A DNA stretch of 64,000 bases, taken from JANWWM01 sp046292465. GTDB taxonomy: Bacteria; Bacteroidota; Chlorobiia; Chlorobiales; Thermochlorobacteraceae. Both the position numbers and the translations under genes were made by a program. Below, piece by piece: positions 25,848-35,365 of this stretch (position 1 is the stretch's first letter; each line of letters opens with the position of its first letter). The stretch lies in contig JBKBRB010000005.1 in assembly GCA_046292465.1 (NCBI GenBank), positions 1-64,000 on the forward strand. The letters are read 5' to 3'. The notes beneath the pieces are model-generated. The model was not told where the DNA came from. It was given only the letters and a program-made list of their open reading frames with translations, and ran no database searches.

Positions 25848-26447
25848 ATGGAAGACACAAGAAAAGATTTGCTCGCCGACTTGGGTATTTCCGCCAATAC
25901 CCATTTTGTGGGATTAGATGCCTTTGTGAAAGGCGATTACAAGTATATTCGCGACTTGCGAGTCAATTTGAAATCAACGCTCGATAGCCCAAGTTTGGGC
26001 GGCAGAAAAAATGCGTATTTGATTGCGCTTGCCGTCGCCGCCAATGAACGCAACAACGCTTTGATTTCGGCTTTCACAGAACTTGCCAAAAAAGAAGGCG
26101 CAAGCGAGGCAGAAATCGGCGAAGTCCACGCCATTGCTTCGCTCCTTGCTACGAACAATGTCTTTTACCGTTTCCGCCATTTCAGCGAGAACAAAGCCTA
26201 CGAGCAAATGCCTGCTGGCATTAAGATGACCATCATGATGCGCCCTGTGTTGCCGAAGATGTTTTTTGAATTGGTTTCGCTGGTCGTTAGCGCGGTGAAT
26301 GGGTGCGAAGTGTGCGTTAATAGCCATGAAAAATCTGTGCGTCATGAGGGTGGTTCAGAGCAATTGATTTTCGATGCCATTCGCTTAGGTGCAGTTGTGA
26401 GAGGACTATCGATTTCAATGAATGAATATCACTCTGTCGCCGTTTGA
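25848..26447 (+). CDS. ahpD: Alkylhydroperoxidase AhpD (CMD family)
   Basis: A 199-residue carboxymuconolactone decarboxylase-family protein. The CxxC pair is Cys153 and Cys156 in NGCEVCVNSHEK with His160, and the upstream proton-relay region is GEVHAIASLLATNNVFYRFRHF. AhpD recycles AhpC, passing electrons from a lipoylated carrier. The gene directly follows ahpC on the same strand, as in actinobacteria. A strong terminator follows. Confidence 0.94.
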   Translation: MEDTRKDLLADLGISANTHFVGLDAFVKGDYKYIRDLRVNLKSTLDSPSLGGRKNAYLIALAVAANERNNALISAFTELAKKEGASEAEIGEVHAIASLLATNNVFYRFRHFSENKAYEQMPAGIKMTIMMRPVLPKMFFELVSLVVSAVNGCEVCVNSHEKSVRHEGGSEQLIFDAIRLGAVVRGLSISMNEYHSVAV

Positions 26448-26481
26448 ACTTTGATTTCATTTTCGTGTGACTAACAAAACG

Positions 26482-26510
26482 AAAGCCCGATTTCTTCGGG
26501 CTTTTTCTTT
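26482..26510. terminator. Bidirectional terminator between ahpD and STAS gene
   Basis: AAAGCCCGA (26482-26490) pairs with TCGGGCTTT (26496-26504) over a 5-base loop. A T-rich tail (TTCTTTT) follows on the plus strand, and TTTCGTTTTG follows on the minus strand. It separates two convergent genes. Confidence 0.85.
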
Positions 26511-26532
26511 TAGTCTTGCTTATGTTTTTCGT

Positions 26533-26871
26533 TCAGTTGAACGAAGCAACGGCTTGATCGATGTCGTCAAAGGTTTTGAAGAGTTGGTTGAGTTTCGTAA
26601 TGGCAAGCAGACTTTTGATGCGTTCTGCGGGGTTTGCAAGTGCAAGCGTTCCGCCTGCGCTCTTTACTGTCGAGAGCATGGATGTCATCATTCCCAGCCC
26701 TGATGAGTTCATATACTCGACCTTGACAAGGTCAATGACGATATTTTTTTTGCCTTGATTGAGCAGGTCGCGCAGTTTGCTGTGAAGTTCGTTAGCGTCC
26801 GGTCCGCCAAGCACATCGCCATTGAGTTCAATCACGGTTACGGAGCCAAGTTGTTTTTCGCCGAAGGTCAT
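26533..26871 (-). CDS. STAS-domain protein, anti-sigma factor antagonist type
   Basis: A 112-residue SpoIIAA/RsbV-like protein: LGSVTVIELNGDVLGG first strand, then the phosphorylatable Ser in EYMNSSGLGMMTSM. Such proteins bind serine-kinase anti-sigma factors when unphosphorylated. No RsbW-type kinase or PP2C phosphatase is nearby, so its partner is unknown. It begins 44 bases after the secF stop on the same strand. ATG at 26871 is chosen over a TTG two codons earlier. Confidence 0.9.
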   Translation of the reverse strand: MTFGEKQLGSVTVIELNGDVLGGPDANELHSKLRDLLNQGKKNIVIDLVKVEYMNSSGLGMMTSMLSTVKSAGGTLALANPAERIKSLLAITKLNQLFKTFDDIDQAVASFN

Positions 26872-26915
26872 AATCAAGTTGTTTGACGAATAGTTTTGAT
26901 ACTGTGGCTCTAAAT

Positions 26916-27839
26916 TTAGCCTCTCAACTTGAACTTTCCGCCTGTTTTCTGTTGCCAGTCGAGCACAATTGGCGCGGCGATGAAAATAGACGAGTAAGTT
27001 CCGATTAAAATTCCTGCGGCAATTGCAAAGGCAAATCCGCGAATTGTTGGACCGCCAAAAATGAAGAGCACAATAACCGTCAAAAGCGTTGTGCCTGACG
27101 TGATAATCGTGCGGCTCAAAGTTTCATTTAAACTGTCATTGAAAACTTTTTCGTAGGAGTCGCTTTTTCGGATTTTCAGATTTTCACGAATACGGTCATA
27201 GACCACAACAGTATCGGTAATAGAGTAACCGACAATCGTCAAGAATGCGGCAATGATGCTTTGGTCGATTTCCAGCGTCATTGAGTCGAAAATGCCACCT
27301 AAAATGCTGAACAAGCCTGCCACGATTAAGACATCGTGGAAAATGGCAACCACACCCGCCGTTGCAAATTTGAACTCGAAGCGGATTCCGACATAGAGCA
27401 AAATCATCACCAATGCGCCGAGCAACGCGCTCACAGCAGACCATTTCAAATCGCCCGCAATACTCGGACCGACAGCATCGACTTTGATTACTTCGCTTGG
27501 ATTGTTTGGAAAATCGCGCCTTAACACGCGTTCAATCGTGTTTTGAAGGTCGTTGAGCTCTCCGCTGAAATCTGTCGTGATGATGACTTCTTGCGCCGAG
27601 CCATATTCTTTGATTTGTCCTTTCAAACCTTCGCCGTTCAGACTTTTGCGCACTTCACCAATGTTGATGGCGTCTTGAAACTTCACCACGATTTCCGTTC
27701 CGCCTTTGAAATCAATTCCAAGTTGAAAGCCTCGCACCATCATCGACACCAATCCAATGCCAATCATAACCGCCGAAATGATGTAGCCTGTTTTGCGTGA
27801 GCCGATGAAATTAAAATTTGCCTTTTCTAAAAATCTCAT
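26916..27839 (-). CDS. secF: Protein translocase subunit SecF
   Basis: A 307-residue inner-membrane protein with six helices and a periplasmic loop after helix 1. Signatures are FQLGIDFKGGTEIVVKF, IGEVRKSLNGEGL, then SITDTVVVYDRIRENLK and TLSRTIITSGTTLLTVIVLFIFGG. SecDF uses the proton-motive force to pull proteins out of SecYEG. The ATG at 27839 (MRFLEKANFNFIGSRKTGY) is the family start; the reading from 27938 is too long. It follows secD by 61 bases. Confidence 0.95.
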   Translation of the reverse strand: MRFLEKANFNFIGSRKTGYIISAVMIGIGLVSMMVRGFQLGIDFKGGTEIVVKFQDAINIGEVRKSLNGEGLKGQIKEYGSAQEVIITTDFSGELNDLQNTIERVLRRDFPNNPSEVIKVDAVGPSIAGDLKWSAVSALLGALVMILLYVGIRFEFKFATAGVVAIFHDVLIVAGLFSILGGIFDSMTLEIDQSIIAAFLTIVGYSITDTVVVYDRIRENLKIRKSDSYEKVFNDSLNETLSRTIITSGTTLLTVIVLFIFGGPTIRGFAFAIAAGILIGTYSSIFIAAPIVLDWQQKTGGKFKLRG

Positions 27840-27900
27840 TTGACTTGAAAAGTAAGTATTATGGTTGGATTTTACTGTTCCGCAAACTTGTTGGATGGCA

Positions 27901-29787
27901 TTAGCCGAAACTTGTTTCGGTAACGCTGTTGCGCTCAATCATCCAATCGAGCACGACTTTGGTCACCACAATTGCCGTAAAGAGACTTGCGGCAATGCCA
28001 ATCATCAGCGTAACGGCGAAACCACGAATTGGTCCAATACCAAAAGTATAAAGCAGGGCTGCTGCGCCGAAGGTGGTTACGTGCGAATCTAAAATCGCCG
28101 AGAAGGCTTTATCGTAGCCAATTTCGATGGCAAGTTTCAAATTTTTCCCGCGCGACGATTCTTCTCTGACACGCTCAAAAATGAGCACGTTCGCGTCGAC
28201 CGCCATACCGATGGTGAGCACAAGCCCTGCAATGCCCGGCAGTGTGAGCGTTGCGCTGAACCCAGCAAGGAAGGCAATCACGAATAAGATGTTGAAGACG
28301 AGCGCAAGGTCTGCAAGAATGCCTGATGTTCGGTAATAGACGAGCATAAAAATTGCTACCACCACAAAGCCGAACGTGATAGAAAACAGCCCCGCACGAA
28401 TGGAATCTGCGCCAAGCGATGCGCCAACCGTTCGCTCTTCTGAAATTTGAACTGGTGCTGGAAGCGCACCTGCTTTCAAGACGATTTCCAAATCTTTGGC
28501 TTCTTCAATGCTTCCAATTCCGTTAATGACTGAACTGCCGTTTGGAATTTTAGACTGCACCACTGGCGCAGAGTAGACCGCTCCATCTAAGACGATAGCA
28601 ATCTGCTTTCCAATGTTTGCCCCTGTGGTTCGCGCCCAAATTTTTGTGCCTTCATCGTTCATTTTCATGTTCACTTCGGGCAATGATTGGTCGACGCTGA
28701 ATGTCGCGTTGGCTTCAGTAATCACGCTTCCGGTCAGTTCGGCTTCTTTTTTGAGCGCATAGAGCCGGTAAAATTTCAAGCCGTCGTTTTCGCTTACAGG
28801 GCGTGCATCGAGGGCAAATTCCAAATCAGAGGGAATACGCGACTTCACATCGGGGCGATTGAGCAATCCCATGACGGTTGATTTACCTGCATCGGTTACA
28901 AAAAAGCCTGCACGTGGGTCGATGATGATTTTATCCGTTGTTTCTTCATCAACAGCAAAAAGCGGATTGACGAGGCGACGCTGTTCTTTGGTTTTGAGTG
29001 AATCGGGAATGGCGCGAATCGAGTCCAATTGCGCACGCGCAAGCATTGCGGCTGAATCGACCACGCTGGTGTCGCCTGATGGCATGACAGGATAACGCGC
29101 TAAATACTCATTGACATCTTGCAAGACTTTGAAGGCAAGTTCGGCGTCGCGCACGAGTTTGAATTCGAGTTTGGCAGTGCCTTTGAGCAACTTGCGCACG
29201 CGCTCTTTGTCGGAAACGCCGGGAAGTTCAACAATGATACGCCGTCCGCCTTGCGTAACGATTGTAGGCTCGGTAACGCCGTATTGGTCAACACGGTTTC
29301 GGATAATTTCTTTGGCGCGGTCAACTGCATCGACGGCTTCTTTGGAGAGTTTTTCTACGATTTCTTCATCGCTGTCGCGAATGTCGTAGTAATAGCGCGA
29401 GAGACGGATTTGTCTCTTTTGAAATTCTTCCGCCAACAGTTTCGGGATTTCTGTGCTCTCTTTCTTGGCGCGTTCTCTGACGACCATCATGATGCTGTCG
29501 AACTGCACATCACGATTGCGCGCGCGATTTTCCAACAGTTCAAGCACATCAACTTCCAAAACCACGTGCATTCCGCCTTGCAAATCAAGCCCTAACTTCA
29601 AGCGTTTTTCCTGCGCTTTTTCTATTGATTTGCGATTTTCGCGCACATAGGCAAGGCTATCTTCAGGCGATGAGAAGGATTTGAGTTTGGACGTGTGGCT
29701 TGCGTCTTGGAAGGTCGGCAGTAAAAACCACACAGAAAGAAGCGTGAGAAGAACAATTAAAACCAGTTGAAAGCGATTCTTTTGCAT
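27901..29787 (-). CDS. secD: Protein translocase subunit SecD
   Basis: A 628-residue protein with one N-terminal helix, a large periplasmic domain and five C-terminal helices. Signatures are KLGLDLQGGMHVVLEV near the N-terminus, VTEPTIVTQGGRRIIVELPGVSD, and the D4/D5 transmembrane motifs SFGFVVVAIFMLVYYR-type and LTIGMAVDANVLIFERVREE. The periplasmic region is longer than in E. coli, with a central insert (about 230-330). A well-matched promoter lies upstream (29875-29906). secD and secF are separate genes here, whereas many Bacteroidota have a fused SecDF. Confidence 0.96.
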   Translation of the reverse strand: MQKNRFQLVLIVLLTLLSVWFLLPTFQDASHTSKLKSFSSPEDSLAYVRENRKSIEKAQEKRLKLGLDLQGGMHVVLEVDVLELLENRARNRDVQFDSIMMVVRERAKKESTEIPKLLAEEFQKRQIRLSRYYYDIRDSDEEIVEKLSKEAVDAVDRAKEIIRNRVDQYGVTEPTIVTQGGRRIIVELPGVSDKERVRKLLKGTAKLEFKLVRDAELAFKVLQDVNEYLARYPVMPSGDTSVVDSAAMLARAQLDSIRAIPDSLKTKEQRRLVNPLFAVDEETTDKIIIDPRAGFFVTDAGKSTVMGLLNRPDVKSRIPSDLEFALDARPVSENDGLKFYRLYALKKEAELTGSVITEANATFSVDQSLPEVNMKMNDEGTKIWARTTGANIGKQIAIVLDGAVYSAPVVQSKIPNGSSVINGIGSIEEAKDLEIVLKAGALPAPVQISEERTVGASLGADSIRAGLFSITFGFVVVAIFMLVYYRTSGILADLALVFNILFVIAFLAGFSATLTLPGIAGLVLTIGMAVDANVLIFERVREESSRGKNLKLAIEIGYDKAFSAILDSHVTTFGAAALLYTFGIGPIRGFAVTLMIGIAASLFTAIVVTKVVLDWMIERNSVTETSFG

Positions 29788-29874
29788 TGATAGTTTTCGG
29801 AGAAGACCTACTTCTCGCTGTAATTATGTGAAGTTTAGTTGCTGTTGCAAAAATACTATTGCAAAAAAGGGTTG

Positions 29875-29906
29875 CAAATATAAGAAAGCGTGTTTGCAAA
29901 GTCAAA
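29875..29906 (-). promoter_or_regulatory. Bacteroidota-type promoter of secD-secF
   Basis: On the minus strand TTTG (29906-29903) is followed after 20 bases by TATATTTG (29882-29875), matching TTTG-N19-TAnnTTTG almost exactly. The -7 box is 88 bases before the secD start codon. Confidence 0.65.
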
Positions 29907-29948
29907 GCTCGCTATTTATAAGTTTTCGTTTCATTCATTTTGATTGCC

Positions 29949-30686
29949 ATGACAACCGTTCTCATTACGCGCCCAAAAGCCGATGCTGTAGCGTTTGCCA
30001 CCGCCCTTGCGCAGTATGGATTTAGTGCTGAATATTTTCCAACGATTGAAATTGTGCCGTTGAGCGGATGGGCGTTGCCGAACCTTGAAGGCTACGATGG
30101 ATTGATTTTCACAAGTGCCAACGCCGTGCGCGGCTTTTTATCGGAATTTCTTTCGCGCGCACCGAAACAGTTTGCTCGTCTGCGTGCCATGAACCACTAC
30201 GCCGTCGGCATCAAGACAAATCAAGCCTTGCAAGAATACGGCATAGATTCCACGCTTTACTCCGACAAAGGCAATGCGGCAGATTTAGCCGACCTTTTAA
30301 GGCAGATAGGCATTCGTGGCAAGCGGTTTCTCTTTCTTCGGGGCACACGCTCGCTCGGCACAATTGCCGAGTTCATCACTACGCACGGGGGCACTTGCGA
30401 TGAACTCACCGTGTATGAAACGCGCACCCTTTCCTCCGAAGCATTGCACGAACTTTCCCTTTTGCTTTCTCGCGTCGATATAACTTGGGTAACATTTTTC
30501 AGTCCTTCCGCCGCACAAGCATTTTTTAACTTACTACCCAAAGATTCTGCTCCTTTGCGCCAAAAGATTGCCGTCATTGGGAGCACAACGAAAGAAGCCG
30601 TCCTATCGCTCGGCTTTTCGGTTCACGCCATGCCTGATGTTCCGACTGCCGAAGCATTAGCAAAAGTGATTGCCTCGGTTACTTGA
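29949..30686 (+). CDS. hemD: Uroporphyrinogen-III synthase
   Basis: A 245-residue two-domain HemD that cyclises hydroxymethylbilane with ring-D inversion in tetrapyrrole synthesis. Features are VLITRPKADAVAFATALAQYGF at the N-terminus, FPTIEIVPL, GLIFTSANAVRGF, RGTRSLGTIAEFI in the middle, the VYETR strand, and VTFFSPSAAQAF plus IAVIGSTTKEAVLSLG in the second domain. The family is poorly conserved, but these segments are typical. ATG at 29949 is used, not a TTG at 29940. It stands alone and overlaps the convergent GH3 gene by 8 bases. Confidence 0.9.
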   Translation: MTTVLITRPKADAVAFATALAQYGFSAEYFPTIEIVPLSGWALPNLEGYDGLIFTSANAVRGFLSEFLSRAPKQFARLRAMNHYAVGIKTNQALQEYGIDSTLYSDKGNAADLADLLRQIGIRGKRFLFLRGTRSLGTIAEFITTHGGTCDELTVYETRTLSSEALHELSLLLSRVDITWVTFFSPSAAQAFFNLLPKDSAPLRQKIAVIGSTTKEAVLSLGFSVHAMPDVPTAEALAKVIASVT

Positions 30687-32961
30687 CCGTAAACCTTTCT
30701 TTCAAAGGCGCTCTTGAATCGCCGCCCACGTAGATTTCGAATTCCCCTGCTTCCACAACAGGCTTAAAGTTTTTATCGAGCATCGCCAATTCTTGCTTGC
30801 CAATCTTGAACGTGATGGTTTTGGCTTCACCTGCTTTGAGCTCCACTTTTTGAAAGCCTTTGAGTTCTCTGACAGGGCGCGTAAATGTTCCAACAACATC
30901 TCTCACGTATAGTTGAACCGTCTCGACGCCATCGCGCTTACCTGTATTTTTCACGGTTACAGTAGCAGTCAGCACTTCGTTTTTGTTGATTTCTTTTTTG
31001 GAGAGTTTCAAGTCGCTGTATTCAAAGGTCGTGTAAGAAAGTCCGTAGCCGAAGGGATAGAGCGGCGAATCGGGCAGGTCGACGTAGCGAGATTTGTATC
31101 GGTCAATTTCGTTTTCCGGTTGCGATGGTCTGCCAGTGTTCTTGTGATTGTAATAAATCGGAATTTGCCCCACGCTTCGCGGGAAAGAAACCGTTAGTTT
31201 TCCGGTTGGATTCACATCGCCAAAGAGCACATCGCAGATGGCGTTTCCGGCTTCGACGCCGAGATGCCACGCACAAACAATCGCAGGAAGATTTTCAGCC
31301 GCCCACGAAATTTCAAGCGGTCGACCGTTCGTCATGACCATCACGATTGGCTTTCCGAGTTTGCGAAGTTCTTTGAGCAGTTCTTCTTGTCCGATTGGCA
31401 GTCCGATGTTGGCGCGGCTATGGGCTTCGGCGGTAATGTCGGCAGTTTCGCCAACAACAGCAATTATCACATCGGCACGTTTGGCAATCGCAAGGGCTTC
31501 GTTTCGGAGTGCGGTCAGTTCGGCTTCGGTTGGGTCTTTGGCGTCGCCTTTTCGTTTCTTCCAAGCAGGCGCAGGCAGTTCGTAACCTTTGGCATATAGC
31601 ACTGTCGCCGTCTTCAAGGTTGCTTGAATTGCCTCAAGCGGTGAGACAACATCATCAGGCATGCCTACCATTTCCCATTCGCCGAGCATATCGCGTTTTG
31701 ACTGCGCTAATGCCCCCACAACTGCAACCGTTTTCAGCGACTTTGAGAGGGGCAAAAGTTCGTTTTCGTTTTTGAGTAGCACGATAGATTTTGCGGCGGC
31801 TTCACGCGCGAGCGCACGATGTTCGGCTTTGAGCATGGTTTCTTTTTCGCGCGCCTCGTCAATGTATCGGAACGGGTCATCAAATAAGCCCAACTTGAAC
31901 TTCACGCGCAGAATGTTTCGCACGGCTTGGTTAAGCATCTCTTCGCTGACCTTTTTTTCCTGAACAAGTTTAGCGAGATGTTTTGGATACGATTCGCCTT
32001 CCATGTCCATATCCACGCCTGCGGCGATGGCTTTTTGAGCCGCTTCTTCGTAATCCTTTGCCGCACCGTGTGCGACGACTTCATCAATCGATTCCCAATC
32101 GCTCACGACAAAGCCGTTGAACTTCCACTCTTTGCGCAAGATGTCGGTCAAGAGGTATTTGTTGATGGAAGAAGGAACGCCCGCGATTTCGTTGAACGAG
32201 GTCATCACGGTTTGCACGCCTGCTTCAATGGCGGCTTTGAATGGCGGAAGATAGACTTCGCGCAAAGTGCGTTCTGAAATGTCAGCGGTGTTGTAATCTC
32301 TGCCCCCTTCGGCGGCACCGTAAGCGGCAAAGTGCTTGGCGCACGCAGCGATGGTGTTGTTTGCGCTTAAATCTTCGCCTTGAAATCCACGCACACGTGC
32401 GGCGGCAAAGAGCGAACCGAGATACGGGTCTTCGCCCGCGCCTTCAATGATTCTGCCCCAACGCGCGTCGCGTGCAATGTCGACCATCGGCGCAAAAGTC
32501 CAGTTGATTCCTGCCGCTGATGCTTCAATCGCCGCAACACGAGCAGATTTATAGGCGATTGCCGTATCCCAACTGCACGACTCCGCAAGCGGAATGGGAA
32601 ATGTGGTTCGATATCCGTGAATCACATCGAAGCCGAAGATGAGCGGAATTTTCAGCCGCGATTGCATCGCCGCTTCTTGCAACTTGCGCGCAACCGACGC
32701 TTCCGAGACCATCAAGAACGAGCCAACTCCCGCTTTTGCTTTCGCCAAGTGTTCATCGTTTATATTCGTTTTCTTCGTCTTGAAATCAAACCACGCTGCC
32801 ACTTGCGAGACTTGCATCACTTTTTCGTCTAAGGTCATCAACGCTAAAACTGAATCCACACGGCGCGCGATTTCCGTTTCGGCATTTTTTTGTTTTGGAG
32901 ATGAACATGCAACGCTCATTGTGGTTGCAAAAGCAAGTATGAAGGCAACAGTAAATTTCAT
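30679..32961 (-). CDS. GH3-family beta-glucosidase lipoprotein
   Basis: A 760-residue exported glycoside hydrolase of the BglX type: lipobox near residues 16-19 (MSVAC), then the GH3 TIM barrel with RLKIPLIFGFDVIHGYRTTFP and the nucleophile Asp in FNGFVVSDWESI. The alpha/beta sandwich domain and a C-terminal fibronectin-III-like domain follow (TATVTVKNTGKRDGVETVQLYV). Such enzymes remove terminal beta-glucosyl or xylosyl units. Its ATG overlaps the stop of the GH92 gene by 4 bases, so the two are translationally coupled and probably act on the same glycan. Confidence 0.95.
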   Translation of the reverse strand: MKFTVAFILAFATTMSVACSSPKQKNAETEIARRVDSVLALMTLDEKVMQVSQVAAWFDFKTKKTNINDEHLAKAKAGVGSFLMVSEASVARKLQEAAMQSRLKIPLIFGFDVIHGYRTTFPIPLAESCSWDTAIAYKSARVAAIEASAAGINWTFAPMVDIARDARWGRIIEGAGEDPYLGSLFAAARVRGFQGEDLSANNTIAACAKHFAAYGAAEGGRDYNTADISERTLREVYLPPFKAAIEAGVQTVMTSFNEIAGVPSSINKYLLTDILRKEWKFNGFVVSDWESIDEVVAHGAAKDYEEAAQKAIAAGVDMDMEGESYPKHLAKLVQEKKVSEEMLNQAVRNILRVKFKLGLFDDPFRYIDEAREKETMLKAEHRALAREAAAKSIVLLKNENELLPLSKSLKTVAVVGALAQSKRDMLGEWEMVGMPDDVVSPLEAIQATLKTATVLYAKGYELPAPAWKKRKGDAKDPTEAELTALRNEALAIAKRADVIIAVVGETADITAEAHSRANIGLPIGQEELLKELRKLGKPIVMVMTNGRPLEISWAAENLPAIVCAWHLGVEAGNAICDVLFGDVNPTGKLTVSFPRSVGQIPIYYNHKNTGRPSQPENEIDRYKSRYVDLPDSPLYPFGYGLSYTTFEYSDLKLSKKEINKNEVLTATVTVKNTGKRDGVETVQLYVRDVVGTFTRPVRELKGFQKVELKAGEAKTITFKIGKQELAMLDKNFKPVVEAGEFEIYVGGDSRAPLKERFTVK

Positions 32962-35246
32962 TGCGTTTGTTTGTTTTGTTGTTGGATTTTTTCAGATAGA
33001 GGCGTTGGCGGAAGTTCTCTACTTCCCCAATCGGTTGGCATATCGGTCATCTCAAAGTCGAGCGTTGCGCCGTTAGCAATTTCGCTGTGGCGAAGCCATG
33101 CGCGTTCAATCGGCATGCCGTTAAGTTTAAGCGATTTCACATACACATTTTTTTCGGAGGCATTCGGCGCATTGATGATAAGCGCGTTTCCATTTTCAAG
33201 TTTCATGACGACTTTGGTAAAGACAGGACTTCCGACGAAATACCAATCTTGTCCTGCATTTGGGAACAATCCGAGCGACGCCCACACATACCATGCAGAA
33301 AGCGTGCCCGAATCGTCGTTGCCCTTGTAGCCATCAGGCGCGACGCGAAAATCTCTTTTGAGAATATCTCTTGTAAAGAGTTGCACTCTATCGGCTTTGC
33401 CGGCGTAGATGTATTGCCATACAGTAAGCATATCAGGCTCGTTCCAAATCGTGAAGTAGCCTTCTTTGTCGCGATTCGTGAGCATTGTATCCCACTTGGC
33501 AATAAACTTTTCTTTGCCGCCAAGCAAGGCGATAAGCCGATAAAAATCATGCGGCACATAGCCCAAGTATTGCCACGCCGCGCCTTCGTAGTAATGCACT
33601 TCATAACTCCATACTTGACCTTCGGGGAAAATCATCGTTGGCTTAAAAGGCTCAACCCATTTTCCGTCGGAGCGTTTCGGTCGGAAAAATCCTGTTGTCG
33701 TATCGAAGAGTTCAAAGACTTTTGAGGCGCGTTCGAGTGCAAACTTTGCCGATTCGCCTTTGCCAATCGCGTTAGCGAGCGCATAAACACAATAATCGTT
33801 GTAAGCATATTCGAGCGATTTGCTAACGGAAACCCACTGTTTATCGGCGTAGAGAAATCCTTGTCGGAGATATTCGGGAAAGCGTCCTTTGCGCGCATTG
33901 ATGCTTGGCTTATCGCCTGTGGTATCGGTAGCATTTTTCATCACATATTTGAAGGCTCTTTCGTAATCGACGCCTTGAAGTTTTTTGACGGCGGCATCGG
34001 CGAAGAGCACATCGGCATTGGTGCCGCCTTGCATTGAGGTGAAGGCGTTGCCTGTAAATCCGTCAGGAAGCCAGCCGCGATTGTCGGCAATATCCAAGAG
34101 CGCATTGAGCAAGTCTTTTTGAAGCGACGGAAGCCAAAGCGTAAAGAATGGATTTTGTGTGCGGTAAGTGTCCCAAATTGCGAAGTAGTTTGTGAAGGCT
34201 TTGCCTGTGGTTTTGAAACTGTCGGGCGTTTCGCCTGTGATGTCGGTTGGCATGAGGCACATGCGGTAAAGCGCGGTGTAAAAGAGCGTTTGTTCTGCTT
34301 CGCTTCCGCCTTGAATTTGAATTTTGTTTAAGAGTTCGTTCCAAGCGGTTTCCACTTGTGCGGCAATGCGGTTGAAGGTTGTGCTTTTTTCTTCAATGGC
34401 GCGAATGTAGTTATCGCTGTTTTGAAAACTCTTGTAGGAAATCGCGCTCGTGAGTTCAATGACTTCTTCGTCTTTATCAGCAATCCAACCGAGAATTGCG
34501 CCACACTCTTCGCTGTCTTCGGCTTGAATGGATTGAAGGTCGGAACGGATTTCAGACTGCTTATCGGAGAGCCTATAAACGGCGATGAAATCAGGTTTCT
34601 TGGACGGCTTTGCAGAAAAGAACGCTTGCATTTCTTTAGGGTCTGAACCGAATCCGCCATAAAAAACACCATGTCCGTGAATTATTCCGTCGTTGCCGAT
34701 GCTGGCTTCAGAGCGTTTTGGCTTTTGTGGAAATGACGCGCGCGACATGTTGAAAAGCAATTTCAGCGTATCACCTTTTGCATTTTGCTTGAAGGTGTAG
34801 CGGTGATGAGCGGTGCGTGCAGTAGCGGTGAGTTCGACCTGCACATTGGGTTTAGTGAGCCATGTGGCATAGTAGCCGGGCTTGCCGCGCTCGTTTGTTC
34901 GTGGCGATTTATAGCCGAAGTTTTCAAGCGTGGTGGAATTGCGCACAGGCATAACGAGGAAATTTCCGTATTCGGCGCATCCAATGCCGCTGACTTGATT
35001 GTGCACAAATCCAATGATGAACGAATCGGCGTGATTGTATCCCATGTTAATCCAATCTTGCGTCTCGGTATGAGGCGAGAGCGCAATCATGCCGAAGGGC
35101 GTGGTTGCACCGGGGTGGACATTGCCTCCGGCGGTTGTGCCGATGAAGACATCAACTTGTTTAGCGACGGAGTTTGCGACCTCTTTTGCGGGTGGCGCGC
35201 ATGAGAGCGCAGTTGTTAGAAAGAGTGTTAGTAATCCCAATCTCAT
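32958..35246 (-). CDS. GH92-family alpha-mannosidase lipoprotein
   Basis: A 762-residue calcium-dependent exo-alpha-mannosidase family member. The start ATG at 35246 gives a lipoprotein signal (MRLGLLTLFLTTALSC); an ATG at 35291 lies inside a terminator hairpin and is rejected. The N-terminal beta-sandwich opens VDVFIGTTAGGNVHPGATTPFGM. The (alpha/alpha)6 part holds ETPDSFKTTGKAFTNYFAIWDTYRTQNP, the FTGNAF and GGTNADVLFADA region, and GNDDSGTLSAWYVWASLGLFP. GH92 enzymes trim alpha-linked mannose from N-glycans or mannans. It is the first gene after a terminator, so it is expressed by read-through or from its own promoter, and is coupled to the GH3 gene. Confidence 0.95.
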   Translation of the reverse strand: MRLGLLTLFLTTALSCAPPAKEVANSVAKQVDVFIGTTAGGNVHPGATTPFGMIALSPHTETQDWINMGYNHADSFIIGFVHNQVSGIGCAEYGNFLVMPVRNSTTLENFGYKSPRTNERGKPGYYATWLTKPNVQVELTATARTAHHRYTFKQNAKGDTLKLLFNMSRASFPQKPKRSEASIGNDGIIHGHGVFYGGFGSDPKEMQAFFSAKPSKKPDFIAVYRLSDKQSEIRSDLQSIQAEDSEECGAILGWIADKDEEVIELTSAISYKSFQNSDNYIRAIEEKSTTFNRIAAQVETAWNELLNKIQIQGGSEAEQTLFYTALYRMCLMPTDITGETPDSFKTTGKAFTNYFAIWDTYRTQNPFFTLWLPSLQKDLLNALLDIADNRGWLPDGFTGNAFTSMQGGTNADVLFADAAVKKLQGVDYERAFKYVMKNATDTTGDKPSINARKGRFPEYLRQGFLYADKQWVSVSKSLEYAYNDYCVYALANAIGKGESAKFALERASKVFELFDTTTGFFRPKRSDGKWVEPFKPTMIFPEGQVWSYEVHYYEGAAWQYLGYVPHDFYRLIALLGGKEKFIAKWDTMLTNRDKEGYFTIWNEPDMLTVWQYIYAGKADRVQLFTRDILKRDFRVAPDGYKGNDDSGTLSAWYVWASLGLFPNAGQDWYFVGSPVFTKVVMKLENGNALIINAPNASEKNVYVKSLKLNGMPIERAWLRHSEIANGATLDFEMTDMPTDWGSRELPPTPLSEKIQQQNKQTQ

Positions 35247-35262
35247 TCTTGCTGAAATAAAC

Positions 35263-35301
35263 TCACCCTGCTCGCTGGCTTTTCCCGACAAGCAGGGTGA
35301 G
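35263..35301 (-). terminator. Terminator after the LamG-like T9SS gene
   Basis: CTCACCCTGCT (35263-35273) and AGCAGGGTGAG (35291-35301) form an 11-bp perfect stem with a 17-base loop. On the minus strand it is followed by TTTATTTC. It lies 65 bases after the T9SS gene stop and 17 bases before the GH92 start. Confidence 0.75.
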
Positions 35302-35365
35302 CGTTTGTCTAACTTCTAAACAAGGTGGCGCGCAGAGAACATACTTTCCCCACACGCCCAAATCG

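Noticed and set aside
29119..29595. 158-codon plus-strand frame inside secD
   Set aside because: Antisense to secD; no domain or signal.
35247..35291. Longer start of the GH92 gene at 35291
   Set aside because: It lies inside a terminator hairpin, and the start at 35246 gives a proper lipoprotein signal.
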